The notes beneath the pieces were generated by a model that was not told the origin of the DNA, searched no databases, and saw only the letters and a program-made list of their open reading frames with translations. A program made the position numbers and the translations under genes. Below, in pieces: positions 8,801 to 18,201 of a stretch of 64,000 bases of DNA (positions are counted from its first letter, which is position 1; every line of letters begins with the position of its first letter). The stretch is taken from the NCBI RefSeq assembly GCF_002443295.1, contig NZ_BAOS01000013.1, positions 1-64,000 on the forward strand, read 5' to 3'. Origin of the DNA: Candidatus Scalindua japonica (lineage in GTDB: Bacteria; Planctomycetota; Brocadiia; Brocadiales; Scalinduaceae).

Positions 8801-9421
8801 CTATAAACGAGGATTGCTGTTACAACTCTTTATTTTCTTTTTTTTATTTTTCTCTCTCATTTTTGCCAGTAAATCTTCAACATCACCGCTATTGAGAATG
8901 TGGGTATACTGAGACCGGTATGTATGAACCAGACTGACACCTTCAATGGTAATATCGTAAACCTTCCACCCTTCTTTAGTATTGGACATTTTGTATAACA
9001 TCGAATACTTCTTACCCTTTGACAGCAGGGTTGTTGGTATCTGGATCTTCTTTTTTTTCACCATAGTCGCAGGCTCAAAGACTACCTCTTCGTCGCTGAA
9101 AAGATCTAACTTGTCAACATAAAAACCCTGAAACAGTTCAGTGAACAGGTTTATAAACTCACCCTTCTGCTTGTCATTAAATGCAGACCAATGTGCTTTA
9201 CCTATAGATAATTTTGCCATCAATGGAAAACTAAAGACTGTGTTGGTAATCTTAATGACTTTGGTTTTTTTCTGGTCCATTGTCATCTCTTTATCTAACA
9301 TTATCGCAAACACTTTATCAACAGACGACTTTAATGTTTTTTCCGCATCAGTTTCAACTTCCGCAACTACAACTTTAGATAACAAGAGAAATAACAACAT
9401 AAAACAAGAGATCATTTTCAT
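8801..9421 (-). CDS. mlaC: MlaC-family periplasmic phospholipid-binding protein
   Basis: This 206-residue protein has a signal peptide (about residues 1-20, ending VVVA-EV) and the MlaC/Ttg2D fold signatures: helical N-terminal half, KMSNTKEGWKVYDITIEG, and VSLVHTYRSQYTHIL. MlaC ferries phospholipid between the outer-membrane MlaA complex and the inner membrane. AAGGTG lies 8 bases upstream of ATG 9421. The gene is first in the set mlaC, permease, mlaA. The basic tail (REKNKKKKIK) is unusual. No mlaD, mlaE or mlaF is nearby. Confidence 0.88.
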   Translation of the reverse strand: MKMISCFMLLFLLLSKVVVAEVETDAEKTLKSSVDKVFAIMLDKEMTMDQKKTKVIKITNTVFSFPLMAKLSIGKAHWSAFNDKQKGEFINLFTELFQGFYVDKLDLFSDEEVVFEPATMVKKKKIQIPTTLLSKGKKYSMLYKMSNTKEGWKVYDITIEGVSLVHTYRSQYTHILNSGDVEDLLAKMREKNKKKKIKSCNSNPRL

Positions 9422-9729
9422 AGTTTACACCTTTACCTTTAATTAGTTTTCACATTAGTTTCACGTATACGGTATATATCCTTATATCGCATGATTGTTC
9501 TTGAATACTACTGATTAAATTCTCAACCATCTTAACACATTCAAACGAGAAAAAGATACTCACAATTCTGTTTTTTATAATACATTTTAAACAATCCAAT
9601 TAAATCATCAATAACTATTGTTGTCAAGAAAGGAAAAAAAGGATATCCAGACAAGCATTTAAAAATCATATAAAAAACAATAATGCTGCCCGTAAAACGT
9701 CAAAATCAGTAGAGAGAAAAACCTGATTC
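9422..9729. other. 308-bp intergenic region upstream of mlaC
   Basis: AT-rich, with no ORF or stable hairpin that I can support. It must hold the mlaC promoter and the 3' untranslated region of the next minus-strand gene. Confidence 0.4.
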
Positions 9730-10407
9730 TTAACGCCACCATATTTTTGACCGCAGATATTCGATCCATTTGAGTATTTCATGCTCAACATTTACTGCGT
9801 CATTTATCATTTTATTAATGTCACTATCAGGAAATGTTGATTTTGTTCTTACTATTTCAAGCGAATAGATGCAAATCCTGACATTCTTTAATGAACGTTT
9901 GCAATTTGCTATATTTCCACATAGCGTATCTCTTTCGTATCCCATACCATGCCCTCCTGCTATTTTTGCAGGGACCATAGAAGACGCGGAAATGGCCTCT
10001 AAAACATCCTCATCAATATCAATTTCTTTACGGTTAGTAAAATACTTGCTTAGTTTAACATAAAGATCATAACTCTTTTTATAAGCAAAAATACTTTTTA
10101 TGTTTTCAACATCTTCTTCTGTTGTTTCCTCATATTCTACAGCATTATCAAAAATTTGATTTATCTCATAAACAATGCATTCATCTATATCCTCACAATT
10201 TTCACATGATTCATCTTTATGGCCGCAATCTTCGTACTTATGGCCCCACCCCATCTCTTTCGCTATAAGGTTGTCACAATCAGGATCGTTATGTAACGTC
10301 TCAAACAACTCAAAGTATTTTGCGGTGCGAACATCAGCCTTCTGCAAGAACCTCTCCCAGTCTGCTTCATCCCAATCCTTGTTTTCGTAAAATTCTTCTT
10401 CTTTCAT
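9730..10407 (-). CDS. Hypothetical acidic helical protein with Cys/His cluster
   Basis: I do not recognise a family for this 225-residue protein. ATG 10407 gives MKEEEFYENKDWDEADWERF; the frame stays open to a TTG at 10467, which adds 20 unlikely residues. The protein is very acidic and looks helical throughout. A cluster around residues 60-78 (CDNLIAKEMGWGHKYEDCGH, then CENC and ECI) could bind a metal, and the C-terminal helices contain single cysteines. There is no signal peptide. It lies 111 bp upstream of nothing obvious and about 110 bp after the mqnC start side, with no operon partner. Confidence 0.6.
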   Translation of the reverse strand: MKEEEFYENKDWDEADWERFLQKADVRTAKYFELFETLHNDPDCDNLIAKEMGWGHKYEDCGHKDESCENCEDIDECIVYEINQIFDNAVEYEETTEEDVENIKSIFAYKKSYDLYVKLSKYFTNRKEIDIDEDVLEAISASSMVPAKIAGGHGMGYERDTLCGNIANCKRSLKNVRICIYSLEIVRTKSTFPDSDINKMINDAVNVEHEILKWIEYLRSKIWWR

Positions 10408-10518
10408 ATGGAAGTATTTCCAAATTGTTATAATACTACTAAACAAAATATGGTGCCAGTTTCCCAAATAGGCCTTTAATAAATAAGCCAGTCTGGAAAA
10501 TTGACACTACTGTTTAGA

Positions 10519-11625
10519 TCAGGGAGTGAGCTTCCCATTTCTGCTTATAATGTTGTAGTAACAATCTCTCTGCATCGCCTCAAAACCCAGATCTTCTATT
10601 AATGAAATCATTTCCTCTTTACTCATACGATAATCCACCCCGGCAGCCCTTACCACATTCTCTTCAATCATTGTACTTCCCAAATCATTTGCCCCAAACT
10701 TCAATGCAAGTTGAGCAATCTTTGATCCTTGTGTTACCCATGACGCCTGAATATTTGGAATATTGTCCAGAAACAGACGGGAAACAGCAACTGTTCTGAG
10801 GTAATCAAATCCACCAATTTTAAAGCCTGTCATCTTCTCAGCAGATAAGAACAAGGCTGTATTCATTGGCTGGAATGTCCAAGGGATAAATGCCGTAAAG
10901 CCTCCGGTATCATCCTGTAATTGTCTGATCTTTTCAAGATGTACAATTCTCTCCTCCAGAGTTTCAATATGTCCGAACATCATTGTTGCCGTACTTTTTA
11001 TTCCTGACAGGTGAGCTTCTCTCATTACACGCAACCATTCATCGGCAGAACACTTATACGGGCTTAATATACCTCTGCATCTGTCAGTAAGTATTTCAGC
11101 TCCACCACCGGGAATAGTATCAAGTCCCGCGTTCTTTAATAAGGCCAGGATTTCTTTTGAAGACAGATCATTCAGCTCCGAAAGATGCATTATTTCCGGA
11201 GGGGAAAAAGAGTGAATGTGAATATCAAACTTCTCTTTAATTGACGTTAAAAGATCGATATAAAATTCTATCTTCAAATCCGGATGCAAACCTCCCTGCA
11301 TTAATATTTGTGTACCGCCAAACGAAATCGTCTCTTCAATTTTCTTAAAGATTTCATCTTTAGACAGTACGTAACCATCACTGTGATCATTATCTCTGTA
11401 AAAAGCACAAAACGTACAACCGGAAGTACAGACGTTCGTATAATTTATGTTACGGTCTACTACATATGTCCTGTATTGCTCGGGGTGGAGTTTCTGGCAC
11501 AATCTGTCTGCTGCTGTTCCCAAACCTATCAAATCGTGTGAACCTATGAGGTTTACTCCGTCTTCGAAAGACAATCTTTTTTGAGAACAGATATTTTCAA
11601 TCACCCTATTGATTGTAGAATTCAA
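10519..11625 (-). CDS. mqnC: Cyclic dehypoxanthinyl futalosine synthase (radical SAM)
   Basis: MqnC is the radical-SAM enzyme that cyclises dehypoxanthine futalosine in the futalosine route to menaquinone. The 368-residue product has the SAM cluster motif CTSGCTFC (C66, C70, C73), the QILMQGGLHPDL block, GLDTIPGGGAEIL and TAFIPWTFQPMNT, all typical of MqnC; MqnE and CofH/CofG differ in these blocks. The start at ATG 11625 lies 20 bp inside the end of mqnA, so the two genes are translationally coupled. Menaquinone would serve the respiratory chain of this presumed anaerobe. Confidence 0.93.
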   Translation of the reverse strand: MNSTINRVIENICSQKRLSFEDGVNLIGSHDLIGLGTAADRLCQKLHPEQYRTYVVDRNINYTNVCTSGCTFCAFYRDNDHSDGYVLSKDEIFKKIEETISFGGTQILMQGGLHPDLKIEFYIDLLTSIKEKFDIHIHSFSPPEIMHLSELNDLSSKEILALLKNAGLDTIPGGGAEILTDRCRGILSPYKCSADEWLRVMREAHLSGIKSTATMMFGHIETLEERIVHLEKIRQLQDDTGGFTAFIPWTFQPMNTALFLSAEKMTGFKIGGFDYLRTVAVSRLFLDNIPNIQASWVTQGSKIAQLALKFGANDLGSTMIEENVVRAAGVDYRMSKEEMISLIEDLGFEAMQRDCYYNIISRNGKLTP

Positions 11626-12400
11626 TCTTTACCCCATCCTTAACTTCTCCCATTTCGAGGGCGTAATTATAAAATGACTTAAGGCCACGAATTTCCTGCT
11701 CATCCAGATTATATTTAATCGACTCCTTGAGATACCAGAGACAACGCTCTTTTTTCATTCCCAGCCTGGCCGCTTCAACATCTGCGATTTCGTCTAAAGA
11801 CTTAATTCCACACTCTTTTGCATCAATAATAAGTTTGCTGAGTCCTTGTAATCCGGATCCGGATTTTGCTACCCATACTGCGTAAACAAAAGGTAGCCCC
11901 GTTAACTCCTTCCACTCCTGTCCCAAATCCAAGACAATAAAACCCTCTTCCCGTACATTCATAGCATCGTCTCCAATGACAAGAAAGGCATCCGCGTATT
12001 CATTATAAATTTTCTGTTTGTCTTCCAGTACAATGTATTCCGGCTTCAAAGAGTACTTCTTGCCGAGAATAACTTTTGTAAGAACACACGATGTCATAGA
12101 ATCTCTGTCCAGAGCAACAGTTCTGATTTTTTCAATTGAAGGCACTTTAATAAATAACTTCACACTTTCTACCAAACCATTTGAAGCGATGGCACTTCCC
12201 GGAATGATTTCATAACCGGTACTTCTAAAATATCCCACAGATGGCATTGAGATCAGGTCCAATTCATCATTTACAAGCATTTCCGGTAAAACCGACGGAA
12301 CACCATACACGATATCTATCTGGTCTGCTTTTTTTAGAAAACCATATATAAATGGTTTCGCATTCATATATGGGACAACACCAATCTTCAATTTGTCCAT
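11606..12400 (-). CDS. mqnA: Chorismate dehydratase
   Basis: MqnA removes water from chorismate to give 3-enolpyruvyl-benzoate, the first step of futalosine menaquinone synthesis. The 264-residue protein has the family opening KIGVVPYMNAKPFIYGF, the ELDLISMPSVGYF substrate-pocket motif and YADAFLVIGDDAM. It has a periplasmic-binding-protein-like fold but no signal peptide, as expected for a cytosolic enzyme. It overlaps mqnC by 20 bp. mqnB, mqnE and mqnD are not in this window. Confidence 0.92.
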   Translation of the reverse strand: MDKLKIGVVPYMNAKPFIYGFLKKADQIDIVYGVPSVLPEMLVNDELDLISMPSVGYFRSTGYEIIPGSAIASNGLVESVKLFIKVPSIEKIRTVALDRDSMTSCVLTKVILGKKYSLKPEYIVLEDKQKIYNEYADAFLVIGDDAMNVREEGFIVLDLGQEWKELTGLPFVYAVWVAKSGSGLQGLSKLIIDAKECGIKSLDEIADVEAARLGMKKERCLWYLKESIKYNLDEQEIRGLKSFYNYALEMGEVKDGVKIEFYNQ

Positions 12401-12482
12401 TTTATTGAGTTTCTGTAATCCAAGTTAAAACCAAGTATTATATCTGTAAAGAGATAAGGAAGCAATGAGAAAGAGCAAATAT

Positions 12483-13997
12483 TTATGGATTACAATAATT
12501 ACAGGGCAAACCACCTGCTTTACCTGCATCCTGAGGTGATTCATATTCTACCAGATTTCCTGTATTATAGAGAACGGAACAATTCATTTTGTGATACACA
12601 TTAGAGTCTTTTTGAGTAAATACATTATATGTTTTTCTTTCCAAAACAACTCCTTTATTTATGCCAGTGGAAGATGTTCTGTTTTCTCCTTTAGATTTGT
12701 CAGTCTTCAATACCTTCCGACGTTTCACCGTACGTACCGGACGTACAACATAGTAGTTGATATCATCGCTAATGTTACTCCAGTGCACGCTTCCGTTACC
12801 GAATTCTACGTCCCAGGCACCATCCGGCCCACAACTGTCGCCTGTCCAAATCCAACTTTGATTTATATCAAAAGCAGTATCTATATGCAGGCCATTAATC
12901 CTCTCACCCGGTTCTATTAAGGTTGCCGCTTCTTCTAAAGTCGGTAACCTCCAGTCATAATGGCCGGCATATCCTTTATTATTCAGTCTCTTTACCCATT
13001 TCTTCGCTTCTGACCATCCCATATATTTATCAGAGCCAGACTGGTGCCACATTAAGCCGGTTGCATTATCTATTACAACATTATCACCATTTAAATAACT
13101 TTTTTCATACTTATGTTTAATTGTACTGTAACCATAAAATCCCCATTTTTCATCACTACGAATTGAAATATATGGCATCGATTGTACTTCCGACACCGAT
13201 AAATCAGAATAAAAAGAACGAAGCTCTACGTTTGATTCCTTAGCACCAATAACATCAACTATTTTACGTTTCTGGAGATCTGTTACAGGAGGCATTTCTG
13301 TATCTTCAACAATAAGCCATAGTTTTTCATTTTGCAGCATTGCCGAGGAGACTTCATCGCCTTTGAGCCTCTGTAAAATACCTGAACGCAACGGGCGCAC
13401 AAAGCGAAAATTGAGGGTCGTATTCATCCATCCTACGCTACCTTTATGAAGCCGAACTTCCCACACACCTCTATTGATACCTATTGACCACACATCACTA
13501 TCACCAGATTTGAAACTGTCGCCCGTCCATATCAATTTTTGTTTTTTATCAAATACAGAGTCAATGTATAGACCATCGTTATTCTTTGTCGATTCTAATA
13601 ACGTTAAAGCCTCTTCTACGGTAGGCAATCTCCAGTCACTATATCCGGCATAACCTTTCTCGTTCAAATCAGTTAACCACGCACTTACTTTTTTCCAACC
13701 CAAATGTTTTTCAGAACCAGACTGGTGCCATGTTAAACCAGTAGAATGGTCCACTACAACCTGATCTCCATTTATAGTTTTTTCTTCGTAATTATGATTA
13801 ACCGTACTGTGACCAAAAAAACCCCATTTTTTCACTTTTCGTATCGATTTATGAGGTAATTGTTGCACTTGAAAAGCCGTTAATTCAGTATAAGTCGAAC
13901 GCAAGTGTATACCTGCTCCCTCTGTTGTCTGAATAATAGAAGAAGCAATAAAAATGAATATTTCTGCTAACGCAAATACTATTATTTTCTTTTTCAT
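12483..13997 (-). CDS. Exported DUF1566 (Lcl-like) protein with internal duplication
   Basis: This 504-residue secreted protein has a signal peptide (about residues 1-26) and two copies of one module. Each copy has a stretch ending KWGFFGHST or KWGFYGYST, then TGLTWHQSGS or TGLMWHQSGS, then YSDWRLPTVEEA or YDWRLPTLEEA, WTGDS, and a closing RFVRPLRS or VVRPVRT. This is the DUF1566/Lcl C-terminal-type fold. The C-terminal 45 residues are different: VYHKMNCSVL and GGLPCNYCNP resemble the small cysteine motif seen at the ends of some secreted nucleases and Ada-like metal-binding tails. The function is unknown; surface or periplasmic placement is likely. Confidence 0.8.
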   Translation of the reverse strand: MKKKIIVFALAEIFIFIASSIIQTTEGAGIHLRSTYTELTAFQVQQLPHKSIRKVKKWGFFGHSTVNHNYEEKTINGDQVVVDHSTGLTWHQSGSEKHLGWKKVSAWLTDLNEKGYAGYSDWRLPTVEEALTLLESTKNNDGLYIDSVFDKKQKLIWTGDSFKSGDSDVWSIGINRGVWEVRLHKGSVGWMNTTLNFRFVRPLRSGILQRLKGDEVSSAMLQNEKLWLIVEDTEMPPVTDLQKRKIVDVIGAKESNVELRSFYSDLSVSEVQSMPYISIRSDEKWGFYGYSTIKHKYEKSYLNGDNVVIDNATGLMWHQSGSDKYMGWSEAKKWVKRLNNKGYAGHYDWRLPTLEEAATLIEPGERINGLHIDTAFDINQSWIWTGDSCGPDGAWDVEFGNGSVHWSNISDDINYYVVRPVRTVKRRKVLKTDKSKGENRTSSTGINKGVVLERKTYNVFTQKDSNVYHKMNCSVLYNTGNLVEYESPQDAGKAGGLPCNYCNP

Positions 13998-14234
13998 GCT
14001 ATTTATTCATAATTAATAGGGAGGGTTATCATTTTTCTTCACAAAGAATGACAGGAAGGAGAGATGGATTAAATTCAGTAAAGCAGACATAGACCATCAC
14101 ATAAAGAAAACCAGAGAAGCTGTATACGATTGAAGGTTCTTCGCTTTGTTATAGAATAACAGAAACCCCGGCAGATTAACAAAATATCTTACAACATAAC
14201 AGGAAGTTAAAGTACTATCCAATATATATCCAAA

Positions 14235-14819
14235 TTAATTCTCAATCAAAATGATTTTTTTTGAGGTCAATCGAGAGATAGTTTCAGCGTAAGAGAGAAT
14301 CACCTCTTTTTTAGGGTTTCTATCAAAATATAATTTGCCCAGCTCTTTACTGTTCAAACTCATCAGCCAATACCCTGCTCGAATTCCTTTACCCGTACCC
14401 CTTGCCGCTTCCCTCTGCATGGCAATAGTCTTACTATTACATACATTTTCCACTATAATTTCGTCTATTTTATCAAATTTAATTTTTTTTACCCAGATCT
14501 GGAAGAAGAATTTAAACCTGATGCAAATCTCCCCTAATTCTTTATCTACGACTATCTTTTTATCATAAAAGAGCAAAAAGAAACCAAGAAGAGGAAAAAG
14601 TATCAGTGTCCCAATAATAGCGAAAAAGAGGGCCTTATCTATAAATGAATTCGAATAGTAGAGAAGCCACAAATATATTGAAGCGGCTTTGTACATAATA
14701 AAAAAAACCACGCTTAGACCCAACATCATCACTCCCATTGCTTTGGGAAACCTGGAACGAGCCATAAGAACTTTGTTTTCATCTGTTTTCGTAATTTGTA
14801 ATGTTACGACTAATCCCAT
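14235..14819 (-). CDS. Small membrane protein with PH-like cytoplasmic domain
   Basis: The 194-residue protein has two hydrophobic helices (about residues 27-55 and 62-85) joined by a short loop. The rest (KKIVVDKELGEICIRFKFFF, KIKFDKIDEIIVEN, and so on) alternates strands like the bacterial PH-type domains of YdbS/DUF304-style membrane proteins. The stretch AMQREAARGTGKGIRAGYWL is distinctive but I cannot place it. The gene is monocistronic on the minus strand. Function is unknown. Confidence 0.6.
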   Translation of the reverse strand: MGLVVTLQITKTDENKVLMARSRFPKAMGVMMLGLSVVFFIMYKAASIYLWLLYYSNSFIDKALFFAIIGTLILFPLLGFFLLFYDKKIVVDKELGEICIRFKFFFQIWVKKIKFDKIDEIIVENVCNSKTIAMQREAARGTGKGIRAGYWLMSLNSKELGKLYFDRNPKKEVILSYAETISRLTSKKIILIEN

Positions 14820-14999
14820 AGACAGTTACCTTTCTTTGCGTGTTTTAACCGTGTAGATTTTAGCCGGTATCTAAAATGCGTCAACTAATTTTTAAAAAAC
14901 ATTGTTTTTTTATTTAAGAGGATTAGAATTATCACGTATCAGGAACACAGAAGCTGCGTATGGGGGTATCTGCGACACTCCCATTGCAAAAGGAGCCAC

Positions 15000-15032
15000 A
15001 ACTCCCTTTGTTTAAGGGGGATTAAGGGAGTT
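15000..15032. repeat. Short inverted repeat upstream of alr
   Basis: AACTCCCTT (15000-15008) and AAGGGAGTT (15024-15032) form a 9-bp stem around a G-rich loop (tgtttaagggggatt). It lies 86 bp upstream of the alr start, between divergent genes, and could be a repetitive palindrome or a leader hairpin. Confidence 0.4.
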
Positions 15033-15117
15033 CTAATGAGCTGGCAAATATTTCTTTTGTGCCTGATACCACATGATATTTTTTCACGGACCCTAAATCG
15101 TGAGGAACTTAAAATCA

Positions 15118-16233
15118 ATGAGTGAAATTACGTGGATTGAAGTAGATCTCAATGCGATTGAGCACAATCTTAAGAAAATTAAGAATAGAGTTGGATCGGA
15201 AACAAAAATCCTCGCCATTGTCAAAGCTGATGCATATGGACACGGTGCTGTCAAGGTCTGTCAGACTCTGGAACAAAATGGCACAGATATGCTTGGCGTG
15301 GCATATCCGGGGGAGGGGATAGAACTAAGAAAAAATAGCATTAATACACCCATACTTATACTGAACCCTGTTTTATCAGAACAGATAGAAGATGTTATAC
15401 AACACTCACTTACAGCAACAGTAAGCAGTCTTGATATGGCTCATGAAATATCAATAACTGCAAAAAAATCTCAACGTAACGTAAAGGTTCACGTTGAGAT
15501 AGATACTGGCATGGGAGGTGCGGGTCTTTGTCCCGACAAAGCTTTACATTTAATTAAAGCACTATTATTAATCGATAACCTGGAGATTGAAGGAGTGTTT
15601 ACTCACTTCAACTCATCTGATGAAAGAGATAAATCTTTTACCTATGAACAAAATAGAAAATTTAAAGAAGTCATTAATCAGCTTGAAAATAATAAGATCA
15701 TCATCCCATTAATACATGCCGCTAACAGTGCTGCAATACTAGATATACCTGATTCTCGATTTAATATGGTAAGGCCAGGGTTATTACTTTACGGTATATT
15801 CCCATCAAAACATGTATCAAGAAATATTGATTTGAAACAAGCCATGAGCTTCAAGACAAGGATAATTAACCTTAAGCAGCTCAACCCGGGAAGTGTGATT
15901 GGTTACGGCAGGACATATGAGATACAACGGCAGACAACCGTGGGGACAATACCAGTTGGCTACAAGGATGGATTCAACAGATGTTTTTCAAGCATTGCTA
16001 ATGTGCTTATTAGTGGAAAGCGCGTCCCAATCATTGGCCGTGTCTGTATGGACAGGTGTTTCATAGATGTAACTAATCTTTCTGATGTAAAGATTGGAAG
16101 CGAAGTTTTACTACTGGGGACTCAGGACACCGAAACAATTTCAATAGAATCAGCAGCGAACTTAATAGGAACTATTCCATACGAAATTGCATGCAACATA
16201 GGAACAAAAACTCAAAAAAAGATGTATACATAA
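15118..16233 (+). CDS. alr: Alanine racemase
   Basis: Alr interconverts L- and D-alanine with PLP, supplying D-alanine for peptidoglycan. The 371-residue product carries the PLP lysine motif AIVKADAYGHG (K36), VEIDTGMGGAG, VRPGLLLYG, VGYKDGFNR (position of the second catalytic base tyrosine) and GRVCMDRCFIDV. ATG 15118 is preferred: GAGGA lies about 12 bases upstream, and the family starts close to TWIEVDLNAIEHN. A GTG at 15100 would add six residues. A peptidoglycan gene fits the dapL found later in the window. Confidence 0.94.
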   Translation: MSEITWIEVDLNAIEHNLKKIKNRVGSETKILAIVKADAYGHGAVKVCQTLEQNGTDMLGVAYPGEGIELRKNSINTPILILNPVLSEQIEDVIQHSLTATVSSLDMAHEISITAKKSQRNVKVHVEIDTGMGGAGLCPDKALHLIKALLLIDNLEIEGVFTHFNSSDERDKSFTYEQNRKFKEVINQLENNKIIIPLIHAANSAAILDIPDSRFNMVRPGLLLYGIFPSKHVSRNIDLKQAMSFKTRIINLKQLNPGSVIGYGRTYEIQRQTTVGTIPVGYKDGFNRCFSSIANVLISGKRVPIIGRVCMDRCFIDVTNLSDVKIGSEVLLLGTQDTETISIESAANLIGTIPYEIACNIGTKTQKKMYT

Positions 16234-16321
16234 ATACTTTCTACTGATATACTTAAGAAAGTCTTGACTTTTATTAATATTATGGTAATTTTAATGAATT
16301 TTGATAAATTCGTAATAGATT

Positions 16322-18163
16322 ATGGCTCCTTTTATTGCACAGGAAAAAATATCTGAGATCCAGAGGTCTATAAATATAATAGATATAGTTTCTGACTATA
16401 TTGCGCTTAAGCAAGCGGGAAAGAACCATCTGGGATTATGCCCGTTTCATCATGAGAAGACTCCATCATTCACCGTTAATGAAGAGAAACAGATATATAA
16501 GTGCTTTGGTTGCGGAGAAGGTGGGACCATCTTTAACTTTCTGATGAAACAAGAGTCTTTGACTTTTCCGGAGGCAGTTAATGTACTTGCAGAAAAAGCT
16601 AATATCAGAATTGATATAATTGGTAAAAAGGAGAAACATCAGGGTCCGAACATTTTATTTAAAGCTAATGAGCATGCAACACGCTTGTTTGTTGATATGT
16701 TATTAAAAACTAAGGAAGGTAAACGACCAAGAGATTATATTTCAAGCAGATCAATAAACGACAATTCAATCAGGAAGTTCAAGCTGGGATATTCTCCTAA
16801 CCGTTGGGATTCGATATTAAACCTGTCAAAGAGATGGGGTATAGAAACAGAGTTACTTGAAAAAGCCGGGCTGATTATAAGAAAGCAGGATAAGTGTTAC
16901 GACCGTTTTCGAAACAGATTAATGTTTCCTATTTTTGATTCTCAAAACAGACCTGTAGGCTTTGGAGCAAGGGCACTGGACAACTCATTACCAAAATATC
17001 TTAACTCTCCGGAAACACCAATTTTTAGTAAAAGTAAAACACTTTACGGGATTAATCTGGCTAAAGAGCCTATGAGAAAGAACCGGAAAGTCTTACTAAT
17101 GGAGGGTTATACTGATGTTATAATAGCTCACCAGCATGGGATTGATTGGTCAATTGCAGTTCTCGGCACTGCGCTAACACGAGAACACGTGAGGATGTTA
17201 AAGCGTTATTGTGATAAGGCTATTCTTGTCTTTGATGCAGATACAGCAGGACAAAAATCTTCTGAAAAAAATTTGGATGTCTTTATAGAAGAGGATTTTG
17301 ATGTAAATATTGTTCTTTTACCTGAAGGCTATGACCCATATGACTACATTGTTAAAAATGGTAAGCAGAAGTTCCTGGAACAAGTTGAAAAAGCATATGA
17401 TTTTTTCAGCTTTAAAACAAAACTTTCAGAGAAAAAGTGGGACATGTCTTCAATTTCAGGAAGGACTTCTGCAATAGACGACATCCTATCAACCGTTATT
17501 AAAATCCCAGATATTTTGAAGCGTGATTTGACCATTAAGAGAGTCGCGGAAGAGATGTTTATTGATGAACTGCTTATTCGCAACCGTTTAAATACACTTA
17601 ATGGTTCAACTAAGTTTAATGGTATAAAAAGAAGACAAACTGAGGCAAAACAGTCCCAGGATCAAATAGCAGGCAAATTAAATAAGACTAAATCAGCTGA
17701 CTATCAGGTTGAAATGTCCATTCTTTGCTTAATGATCAACAGAAATGATTTAATAGAAAAGGTGGAGACGGAAATAGGCTTTGATAGTTTCAGAAACAAC
17801 GAAATCCTGAGTATTGCGAAAAACATATCTGAAATATATTCTAATAAAGGGAAAGTTATATTAAGTGATATTTTCCCGATGCTAGATTCACCTGAGATGA
17901 GCAGAGAAATGGTTGATACAATCTCAAAACAGGAATCTTTGGAAGGGTGTCTTATCTCAGGAAATGCTGATACAGGGGAAAAAATGCTTAAAGAATGTAT
18001 TCAGTATATCAGGAAGAAGAAAAACAGGAAGAGCCAGGAGCAGGCCAAAAAGAAAATGTCAGACTTGTACAGGTCACAAGGAAATAAACAAGAAGTTGAC
18101 CAAATACTTGCCGGATTCCACAAAAAAAGTATTACTTTTCACTCTTTCAAAAAATCCGGATAA
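16322..18163 (+). CDS. dnaG: DNA primase
   Basis: DnaG makes RNA primers at replication forks. The 613-residue product has the N-terminal zinc-binding domain (C40 PFHH43, then C61FGC64), the RNA-polymerase core and a TOPRIM domain with LLMEGYTDVIIAHQHG (about residue 258) and ILVFDADTAGQKS (about 302). The C-terminal 200 residues are the helical, helicase-interacting part and are poorly conserved, as usual. It is followed 38 bp later by rpoD, the classical dnaG-rpoD order. Confidence 0.95.
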   Translation: MAPFIAQEKISEIQRSINIIDIVSDYIALKQAGKNHLGLCPFHHEKTPSFTVNEEKQIYKCFGCGEGGTIFNFLMKQESLTFPEAVNVLAEKANIRIDIIGKKEKHQGPNILFKANEHATRLFVDMLLKTKEGKRPRDYISSRSINDNSIRKFKLGYSPNRWDSILNLSKRWGIETELLEKAGLIIRKQDKCYDRFRNRLMFPIFDSQNRPVGFGARALDNSLPKYLNSPETPIFSKSKTLYGINLAKEPMRKNRKVLLMEGYTDVIIAHQHGIDWSIAVLGTALTREHVRMLKRYCDKAILVFDADTAGQKSSEKNLDVFIEEDFDVNIVLLPEGYDPYDYIVKNGKQKFLEQVEKAYDFFSFKTKLSEKKWDMSSISGRTSAIDDILSTVIKIPDILKRDLTIKRVAEEMFIDELLIRNRLNTLNGSTKFNGIKRRQTEAKQSQDQIAGKLNKTKSADYQVEMSILCLMINRNDLIEKVETEIGFDSFRNNEILSIAKNISEIYSNKGKVILSDIFPMLDSPEMSREMVDTISKQESLEGCLISGNADTGEKMLKECIQYIRKKKNRKSQEQAKKKMSDLYRSQGNKQEVDQILAGFHKKSITFHSFKKSG

Positions 18164-18201
18164 AATAACTTTCAGTACTTATTAAATAGGAGACTCTTTA
18201 A

